Origin: a candidate division Zixibacteria bacterium 4484_93
GTDB lineage: Bacteria > UBP14 > UBA6098 > 4484-93
Reading direction: 5' to 3'
Length of the DNA stretch: 11,090 nt
Assembly: GCA_002085385.1 (NCBI GenBank)
Contig: NATO01000025.1
Span: 1-11,090 of the forward strand
How positions within the stretch are numbered: position 1 is the first letter of the stretch; every line of letters begins with the position of its first letter. The notes under the pieces were generated by a model. That model searched no databases, was not told where the DNA came from, and saw nothing but the letters and a program-made list of their open reading frames with translations. The position numbers and the translations under genes were made by a program. Of the stretch, positions 6,243 to 11,090 are shown one piece after another.

Positions 6243-7064
6243 ATGCCGGATAAATATGGAAGCCACGCAGATTATATGGGGTGGGTAAAAGAGGATGCAG
6301 ACTCGCGGCAAGAAACCATAGAAGATGCTCTTCGTGAGGCATTTTCTAACTTTATCGAGAGGCGAGAAGTGGAAGTTATTGTCTTTTCAAGTATGACTGC
6401 TCTTGACCTTGCAAGAGCTATTGTCAATCATCCTCTTATCCTTAAACCACTTTTAGCTGCTTGTAACATTGCAGCAAGAGCAATTGAACGGGATCTATCT
6501 ATTAAGAATTTAGATACTTACAGCCCTCGATTGAACGGAGACAAAGCTAAAGTAATTGCCGGATACATCAAACCATTTCTACCATCTTATCTGGAAATCC
6601 CAGCGCTTAGCCGGATTGACAGAGTTGCTTTCATCGACAAGGAAATTCGAAAAAGGAAAGGGCATTGGGAGAAAAAGATTCTTGAGGCTCTCAATCGGTT
6701 TGGCAAATTGCAGTTTCACAAACGAATGTTCCTAGCCGAGGGTGAGCAATTCGAGTTGGACGCTGCCAGCCCAGAGGTAGGTGATATCAAGTTTGGAATA
6801 GATATAAAGAGAATTGAAGCCAGAAGGGACATTCATAAGCGTTGCGACGAAATTGTCAATAAAGCTGATAAACTAAAGTCAACTTTCCCGAGTTGCAAAT
6901 TTGGAGTTGTTATTTATTATCCTTTCATTGAAGAACATACAAATATCCAGAATCGCCTTCGTTCAGAAAATATAGATGGTGTTGTCTTTGCATCCGAGGC
7001 AAAAGAGTCCATTGAAACCGCTGTTAGAATACTTCTCTCAACTCTGGAGGTATCCTCCAAATGA
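6243..7064 (+). CDS. Probable type II restriction endonuclease, PD-(D/E)XK-like
   Basis: A 273-residue protein with no export signal, directly upstream of a DNA methyltransferase, so most likely the nuclease of a type II restriction-modification pair. A helical N-terminal half (about 1-150) contains a dense patch NHPLILKPLLAACNIAARAIERD (about 61-83). The C-terminal half holds the candidate catalytic core: E171-L-D173, then D187-I-K189 fourteen residues on, followed by IEARRD and a basic helix, matching a D...DxK version of PD-(D/E)XK. A strand KFGVVIYYPF follows near 220. I cannot name the family or the target site. The start has GGAGG at 6231-6235, eight bases ahead of the ATG. The gene is AT-richer than the host genes and overlaps the methyltransferase by ATGA. 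Confidence 0.78.
   Translation: MPDKYGSHADYMGWVKEDADSRQETIEDALREAFSNFIERREVEVIVFSSMTALDLARAIVNHPLILKPLLAACNIAARAIERDLSIKNLDTYSPRLNGDKAKVIAGYIKPFLPSYLEIPALSRIDRVAFIDKEIRKRKGHWEKKILEALNRFGKLQFHKRMFLAEGEQFELDAASPEVGDIKFGIDIKRIEARRDIHKRCDEIVNKADKLKSTFPSCKFGVVIYYPFIEEHTNIQNRLRSENIDGVVFASEAKESIETAVRILLSTLEVSSK
7045..7059 (+). promoter_or_regulatory. Hairpin covering the methyltransferase ribosome-binding site
   Basis: TGGAGG-TAT-CCTCCA is a perfect six-base-pair inverted repeat with a three-base loop. It lies in the last codons of the nuclease gene and ends one base before the methyltransferase ATG at 7061. The left arm is the only Shine-Dalgarno sequence for the methyltransferase. If the hairpin forms in mRNA, free ribosomes could not bind, and ribosomes finishing the nuclease gene would open it. 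The inverted repeat is seen directly; its function is inferred. Confidence 0.6.
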
Positions 7065-7915
7065 CCAAACAAAAAACCCTACATCGCCTAATTCAGGGAG
7101 ATGCTCGGAATCTTTCTTTTATCCCAGATGAGAGTATTCATCTAGTTATTACCTCCCCCCCCTATTGGACACTCAAGAAATACCGTGAGTGTCCTGGTCA
7201 ATTGGGACATATTGAGGACTACGAGGAGTTTATAACAGAACTCTCAAAAGTTTGGCAACATTGCTATCGTATCTTGGTCCCTGGAGGAAGATTAGTTTGC
7301 GTGGTTGGTGATGTGTGTCTCTCAAGAAAAAAATTCGGTAGGCATGTTGTAGTCCCTCTTCACGCGGATATAGCTGTATCCTGTAGAAAAATAGGGTTTG
7401 ATAATTTAAACCCAATCATTTGGTATAAGATTGCCAAAGCGACATACGAAGTTAATAATGGCGTTAGGTTTTTCGGCAAACCCTACGAGCCCAATGCTAT
7501 TATTAAAAACGATATCGAGTTTATCCTTATGCAACGCAAGCCAGGAGGTTACCGCAAACCAACTATGGAACAACGTCGACTAAGCATGATTGACAAAAAA
7601 GATTACGAGGTATGGTTTCAACAAATTTGGAACATTCCCGGAACCTCAACGAAAAATCATCCTGCTCCATTTCCTCTTGAACTAGCCTATAGACTCCTTA
7701 GGATGTTTTCTTTCCACGGAGATACTGTTCTCGACCCTTTTTGTGGTACGGGAACAACAATGCTTGCTGCGATGAAGGCCAATAGGAATAGCATCGGCGT
7801 TGAAATTGACCCAGAATATTGCCAAATGATACTGAAGAGACTTCACCAAGAAGGACAAACCTTATTTAATCAAATAGAAATCAAGTTCGAGAAGATGGAG
7901 GAGCTTATGGTGTAA
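7061..7915 (+). CDS. Beta-class DNA methyltransferase (SPPY type, probably N4-cytosine)
   Basis: A 284-residue site-specific DNA methyltransferase that would protect host DNA from the nuclease coded just upstream. Motif order is that of the beta class: the catalytic motif SPPYW comes first (residues 32-36), a central target-recognition region follows (about 70-200), and the AdoMet-binding motif DPFCGTGT comes near the C-terminus (225-232), followed by IGVEIDPEY. SPPY rather than DPPY favours N4-methylcytosine, although some SPPY enzymes modify adenine. Length is typical of compact type II enzymes. The start ATG overlaps the nuclease stop (ATGA); its ribosome-binding site lies in a hairpin. 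The SPPY codons contain a run of eight C. Composition is AT-rich like the nuclease gene, so the pair probably moved together. Recognition sequence unknown. Confidence 0.92.
   Translation: MTKQKTLHRLIQGDARNLSFIPDESIHLVITSPPYWTLKKYRECPGQLGHIEDYEEFITELSKVWQHCYRILVPGGRLVCVVGDVCLSRKKFGRHVVVPLHADIAVSCRKIGFDNLNPIIWYKIAKATYEVNNGVRFFGKPYEPNAIIKNDIEFILMQRKPGGYRKPTMEQRRLSMIDKKDYEVWFQQIWNIPGTSTKNHPAPFPLELAYRLLRMFSFHGDTVLDPFCGTGTTMLAAMKANRNSIGVEIDPEYCQMILKRLHQEGQTLFNQIEIKFEKMEELMV
7155..7162 (+). repeat. C8 homopolymer in the methyltransferase catalytic motif
   Basis: Eight consecutive C residues code for parts of Ser-Pro-Pro of the SPPY motif at residues 32-34. A gain or loss of one C would shift the frame early and destroy the enzyme. 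Two G7 runs exist elsewhere in the window (1283-1289 and 9323-9329), so such runs are not confined to this gene. Confidence 0.9.
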
Positions 7916-8031
7916 CAAATGAATATACCCGAAACGATGTATGACAAAGCATTCGCTCCACATTCCGCTTGCCCTTCGGGAAATCGCCTTTGGTAACTTT
8001 GTGAATACAAGATGCTCATCGAAAGGAAGAG
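7916..8031 (+). other. 116-base gap between the methyltransferase and ferredoxin genes
   Basis: This is the longest gene-free stretch in the window. It holds a small CCC-TTC-GGG inverted repeat (7972-7980) roughly centred between a distant ACAAAG (7944-7949) and CTTTGT (7997-8002). No U-run follows, so it is not a convincing terminator. An in-frame 25-codon stretch at 7919-7996 has no ribosome-binding site and no recognisable content. The gap marks the right edge of the restriction-modification cassette and probably contains the junction with host DNA. I see no direct repeat at the edges. Confidence 0.55.
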
Positions 8032-8514
8032 ATGATGAAACAATGGAAAAAGACCGGTGTTGCCTCGATGGATGAGGTGGAGAAAATCCTCCCCAGCAGA
8101 GAGCGTAGAGCGAAGGGTGGATATGTCGTTATCGAATGTTTCGAGAATATCCCCTGCGACCCCTGCCATTCCGCCTGCCCGTTCGAAGCAATCCTCCCCT
8201 TTGAAAATATCAACGACCTACCAAAAGTCGACTACAACAAATGCACCGGCTGTGGCATCTGCGTTCCGCTATGCCCGGGACTCGCAATATTCGTCGTTAA
8301 CGAAGCAGCATCGGAGGATACAGCCCTCATCGCCATTCCATACGAGCTCCTGCCGATACCAAAAAAGGGGGATAAGGTTGATGGACTGGACAGGGAAGGG
8401 AAAGTAGTCTGCGAGGCAACGGTGCATAAGGTAATCCCCGGCAGGAACAAAACCACAACCGTCTGGCTCTCGGTACCAAAACAGTTCGCTCAAATCGTCA
8501 GACATTTCAAATAA
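8032..8514 (+). CDS. Two-cluster 4Fe-4S ferredoxin-like protein
   Basis: A 160-residue cytoplasmic iron-sulfur protein. The second cluster motif is complete: C71-x2-C74-x2-C77-x3-C81-P. The first is unusual: C42-x2-C45-x3-C49-P, with asparagine where the first cysteine would be and C36 three residues earlier (in ECFENIPC) as the possible replacement ligand. A C-terminal beta-rich extension (about 100-160, with IPKKGDKV and GKVVCEATVHKV) is outside normal ferredoxins. I recall the ECxxxIPCxPC...CP arrangement from small ferredoxins coded beside FAD-dependent amino-acid or proline-type dehydrogenase/reductase clusters, but no such partner is present here, so the redox partner is unknown. AAAGGA at 8022-8027 suits the ATG at 8032 or, with better spacing, 8035. 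Confidence 0.82.
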   Translation: MMKQWKKTGVASMDEVEKILPSRERRAKGGYVVIECFENIPCDPCHSACPFEAILPFENINDLPKVDYNKCTGCGICVPLCPGLAIFVVNEAASEDTALIAIPYELLPIPKKGDKVDGLDREGKVVCEATVHKVIPGRNKTTTVWLSVPKQFAQIVRHFK

Positions 8515-8518
8515 TATT

Positions 8519-9310
8519 ATGCCATCCGAAAAAGAGCTATCAGTGCTTCGCAAGCTCAGACAGAAAAAATACATCGTAAGATATGGCAAGCTACTCATCG
8601 AGGGGCCAAGATTTATCGAGGATGCTCTCGATTCCAACAGGAGGATGGAAAAGCTATATTTCACGGAGGCGGCGGGGAAGAGATACCCCAACATTATAAA
8701 AAGGGCAAAGGATAAAGGTATCAAAATTGAGAGATTGTCTGCCAAGGTATTGAGGAGCATCTCGCTTCTCGAGACGCCGCAGGGATTAGCTGCTACCGTC
8801 TCCATCCCACCCGATGACCCTCATCTCCTTGGCAAACTCCTCAAACCGAAAAAAAGGCTCTCACTCTATCTTTTCCTCGATGAGGTTCAGGACCCCGGCA
8901 ATGTCGGGACAATCATAAGGATTGCAGACGGACTATGGGTCGATTGCATCATTCTATCCTATGGCTGCGCCGGAGTTCTCAATCCCAAGACATATCATAG
9001 CTCGATGGGTTCTATATTCCGGGTGAACCTGTTCGACGCAAAAGACAGGAACAGCAGGGAGCTACTCGAGCTGTTCAAGGGAGAAGGGTTCAAGCTCATC
9101 GGCTCGGATGCAGGCGGAAAGGTCCTGCCAGAAAACACAGAGCTTTCGGATAAAAATATCCTCATAGTCGGGAACGAGGGAGAAGGTGTGAAGCAGGAGC
9201 TGCTCGAACTCTGCGATACGGTCGTCGGAATACCTGCCAGAAACGAGTCGCTCAATGTGGCAGTATCAACAGGAATTATTATATACAACCTCCGGGCGAG
9301 AAGAGGATAA
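8519..9310 (+). CDS. SpoU/TrmH-family RNA 2'-O-methyltransferase
   Basis: A 263-residue AdoMet-dependent enzyme that methylates ribose 2'-OH in rRNA or tRNA. An N-terminal substrate-binding domain (about 1-100, with LIEGPRFIEDAL at 26-37 and the TPQGLAA segment at 86-92) precedes the knotted SPOUT domain. That domain has all three signature motifs: motif 1 DEVQDPGNVGTIIR with catalytic R134, motif 2 VGNEGEGV (217-224), and motif 3 IPARNESLNVAVSTG (238-252), which looks about two residues shorter than usual before ESLN. The layout is that of RlmB/TsnR-like 23S rRNA enzymes, but the target cannot be assigned. It begins four bases after the ferredoxin stop, with no clear Shine-Dalgarno sequence, so it probably depends on coupling or a weak initiation signal. 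Confidence 0.92.
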   Translation: MPSEKELSVLRKLRQKKYIVRYGKLLIEGPRFIEDALDSNRRMEKLYFTEAAGKRYPNIIKRAKDKGIKIERLSAKVLRSISLLETPQGLAATVSIPPDDPHLLGKLLKPKKRLSLYLFLDEVQDPGNVGTIIRIADGLWVDCIILSYGCAGVLNPKTYHSSMGSIFRVNLFDAKDRNSRELLELFKGEGFKLIGSDAGGKVLPENTELSDKNILIVGNEGEGVKQELLELCDTVVGIPARNESLNVAVSTGIIIYNLRARRG

Positions 9311-9315
9311 TTCAC

Positions 9316-9344
9316 TTGCGTCGGGGGGGTAAATCTGATATTTT
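9316..9344 (+). promoter_or_regulatory. Possible promoter upstream of rdgB
   Basis: TTGCGT (9316-9321) and TATTTT (9339-9344) are spaced 17 bases apart, as in a sigma-70-type promoter, in the short gap between the RNA methyltransferase and rdgB. The spacer contains a G7 run (9323-9329). The -10-like element ends eight bases before the rdgB ATG, and there is no Shine-Dalgarno sequence, so a transcript from here would be nearly leaderless. The match is imperfect and the gap is small; this is a suggestion only. Confidence 0.3.
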
Positions 9345-9352
9345 ATTAAGCT

Positions 9353-9961
9353 ATGAGAAAATTGCTCGTTGCAACACAGAACCCCGGCAAGCTGAGTGAG
9401 ATAGTTTCTATTCTCTCCCCTTACGGACTCGAGGTCATCTCCCCGATGGAGCTTGAGGTAAGAGTCGATATTGTCGAGGATGGGCAAACTTTCCGCGAGA
9501 ATGCCCTCAAGAAGGCTCTTGCTTATCACAGGGCGTCGGGTATGCTCACGCTTGCTGATGATTCGGGGCTTGAGATAGATGCTCTCGACGGTGCTCCAGG
9601 GGTGTTATCATCGAGGTTTCTGGGGGAGAAAACATCATACTCCGAGAAGATGAGAGAAATCCTCGATATGCTCGAATCCATCCCGGATGAGGAGAGAACC
9701 GCCAGATTCATCTGCGAGGTGGCAATAGTCAAAAGCGAAGATAATGTCTGGTTTGCCCGTGGAGTGCTCGATGGAATAATTGCCCGCTCACCGAGCGGAA
9801 AAGGCGGTTTTGGCTACGACCCGATATTCTACCTGCCGGATACAGGGAAAACACTGGCAGAACTGACTCCCAAGGAGAAGAACTCCATATCACACAGGGG
9901 GCAGGCCTTCAGGGAAGCGGCGAGGATGCTTGCAAGACTCATAGAAACAGGAGAGATATAA
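9353..9961 (+). CDS. rdgB: RdgB/HAM1-type non-canonical purine NTP pyrophosphatase
   Basis: Cytoplasmic housekeeping enzyme of 202 residues (family about 190-210) that hydrolyses ITP, dITP and XTP to monophosphates, keeping deaminated purines out of nucleic acids. It has ATQNPGKLSEI at 7-17 (substrate-contacting N10 and K13), E49 and the D69-D70 pair of ADDSGLEIDALDGAPG for metal and catalysis, FGYDPIF at 153-159, and SHRGQA at 180-185 for base recognition. The start follows the conserved M-x-LLVAT N-terminus. No clear ribosome-binding site is present upstream. The TAA shares a base with the murA ATG, so the two are likely co-transcribed. Confidence 0.95.
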   Translation: MRKLLVATQNPGKLSEIVSILSPYGLEVISPMELEVRVDIVEDGQTFRENALKKALAYHRASGMLTLADDSGLEIDALDGAPGVLSSRFLGEKTSYSEKMREILDMLESIPDEERTARFICEVAIVKSEDNVWFARGVLDGIIARSPSGKGGFGYDPIFYLPDTGKTLAELTPKEKNSISHRGQAFREAARMLARLIETGEI

Positions 9962-11090
9962 TGGATAAGTTTGTGGTAAAGGGGAAAACGCAGCTTAACG
10001 GCACAATCTCTGTTAGGGGTGCAAAGAACGCCATACTTCCGATGATAGCGGGGGCACTGCTCGTGGAGAAGGGAGAATGCATCATCCATAATGTGCCTGA
10101 CATAAGGGATATCCGCAACCTTGTCAATCTGACCGAGCTTCTCGGGGCAAAAAGCAGGTTCGATGCGAGCGAGCATACGCTCACGATAAATGCTGAGAAT
10201 CTATCATATGCGGAGGCTCCATACGATGTTGTCAGGAAGATGAGGGCAAGCTTCCTCGTGACAGGAGCTCTTCTCTCCAGATTCGGGTATGCCCGGGTGG
10301 CTCTGCCAGGCGGATGTTCCATCGGGGCAAGACCGGTGAACCTGCACATAAAGGGGTTCGAGAGACTGGGTGCAAAAATATCCGAGGAGAAAGGATACAT
10401 CTCCGCTCGAGCCGACAGACTAAAAGGGGAAACCATATACTTCGACAGGCCAAGCCACACGGGAACAGAGAATATTATGATGGCAGCGGTAAATGCCGAG
10501 GGGACGACCCGTATAATAAATGCCGCCTGCGACCCAGAGGTGAAAAGTTTTGCCGATTTCCTGAATTCAATGGGAGCGAAAATCTACGGTGCAGGAACAC
10601 CATATATTATGATAGAAGGGGTATCGGCTCTTTCTCCGACGGAGTTTAACCCAATAGGCGATAGGTTAGAGGCTGGGACATATCTTTACGGTGCCCTCAT
10701 AACGGGCGGCGATGTCGAGGTATCGGGGGTCGACCCACAGCATATCGAGTTCCCTATCCTCAAGATGAGGGAGATGGGAGCAAAGATAAAAACAACACCG
10801 ACCAGCATCCGCCTGAGAATGCGAGGAAAACCGAAGAGTATCAATCTCACCACATTCCCCTATCCCGGGTTTCCGACCGACCTTCAACCTATGGCTATGA
10901 CCGCAGCAACTATCTGCGACGGCACAAGCTACATCAGGGAAACGGTATTCGAGAACCGCTTTAGCCATGTGATGGAGCTTTTAAGACTCGGAGGGATAAT
11001 CACCGTAGCAGGTGATACTGCGACGGTCACCGGAACGGAAAAACTCCACGGGGCAGAGGTGATGGCATCCGATATAAGGGCAGGAGCAGC
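9961..11090 (+). CDS. murA: MurA, UDP-N-acetylglucosamine enolpyruvyl transferase (3' partial)
   Basis: First committed enzyme of peptidoglycan synthesis: it transfers enolpyruvate from phosphoenolpyruvate to UDP-GlcNAc in the cytoplasm. The window contains 376 codons of roughly 420; the end lies beyond the right edge. Visible hallmarks are RGAKNAILP with K22, the active-site loop GGCSIGARPV with C119 (equivalent to E. coli C115, the residue alkylated by fosfomycin) and R124, DRLEAGTYL, and FPTDLQPMAM with the catalytic aspartate D307. Because the cysteine is present, the enzyme should be of the fosfomycin-sensitive type. AGGAG at 9949-9953, seven bases before the ATG, supports the start, which overlaps the rdgB stop. 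Confidence 0.96.
   Translation, partial: MDKFVVKGKTQLNGTISVRGAKNAILPMIAGALLVEKGECIIHNVPDIRDIRNLVNLTELLGAKSRFDASEHTLTINAENLSYAEAPYDVVRKMRASFLVTGALLSRFGYARVALPGGCSIGARPVNLHIKGFERLGAKISEEKGYISARADRLKGETIYFDRPSHTGTENIMMAAVNAEGTTRIINAACDPEVKSFADFLNSMGAKIYGAGTPYIMIEGVSALSPTEFNPIGDRLEAGTYLYGALITGGDVEVSGVDPQHIEFPILKMREMGAKIKTTPTSIRLRMRGKPKSINLTTFPYPGFPTDLQPMAMTAATICDGTSYIRETVFENRFSHVMELLRLGGIITVAGDTATVTGTEKLHGAEVMASDIRAGA

Noticed and set aside
7972..7980. CCC-TTC-GGG as a terminator after the methyltransferase
   Set aside because: The stem is only three base pairs and is followed by AAATCG, not a T-run.
7919..7996. A 25-codon open frame after the methyltransferase
   Set aside because: No ribosome-binding site, odd composition and no recognisable motif; most likely chance.
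1..11090. tRNA, rRNA, CRISPR, insertion sequence or prophage content
   Set aside because: I looked for cloverleaf-type sequences, regularly spaced repeats, transposase motifs and phage genes and saw none; the only strong direct repeat is the pal pair.

Overview
This is an 11 kb stretch in which every gene I can support lies on the + strand. The genes are tightly packed, and many neighbours share ATGA or TAATG stop/start overlaps. The host is a diderm (Gram-negative-type) bacterium: the window has a complete Tol-Pal envelope cluster, three predicted lipoproteins, a heptosyltransferase-type glycosyltransferase of the kind used for lipopolysaccharide core, and MurA for peptidoglycan. Heavy use of ATA, AGG/AGA and CTC-GAG/CTC-GAT codons, moderate G+C and a dense operon layout would fit an uncultivated or candidate-phylum lineage (for example in the FCB/WOR-3 neighbourhood). 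That placement is a guess; the sequence alone does not settle it.

Layout. (1) 1-4514: the Tol-Pal cluster in the classical order tolQ (5' end outside the window) - tolR - tolA/tonB-like - tolB - pal - second pal - cpoB-like. TolQ, TolR and TolA would form the inner-membrane proton-driven motor. TolB, the two Pal lipoproteins and the CpoB-like lipoprotein would be the periplasmic and outer-membrane side. (2) 4514-6228: a cytoplasmic protein I do not recognise, followed by a family 9 glycosyltransferase. Both are coupled to the Tol-Pal run by overlaps or very short gaps. (3) 6243-7915: a two-gene restriction-modification cassette, with a PD-(D/E)XK-like nuclease upstream of an SPPY-type (beta-class, probably N4-cytosine) DNA methyltransferase. 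It is visibly AT-richer than its surroundings and looks horizontally acquired. (4) 7916-8031: a short non-coding gap. (5) 8032-11090: a two-cluster ferredoxin-like protein, a SpoU/TrmH-type RNA 2'-O-methyltransferase, an RdgB/HAM1 nucleotide-sanitising pyrophosphatase, and MurA (3' end outside the window).

The points most worth a second look are these. TolQ lacks the acidic residue usually found in its third membrane segment, although its partners keep their own key residues. The two pal genes are diverged but share a 50-base stretch with no differences, placed so that recombination would fuse them in frame. The restriction gene is of a type I cannot name. The methyltransferase ribosome-binding site sits inside a hairpin formed by the last codons of the nuclease gene, and a C8 tract lies exactly in the methyltransferase catalytic motif. 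The gene of unknown function at 4514-5230 links the Tol-Pal and glycosyltransferase genes. I saw no tRNA, rRNA, CRISPR array, insertion sequence or convincing terminator.
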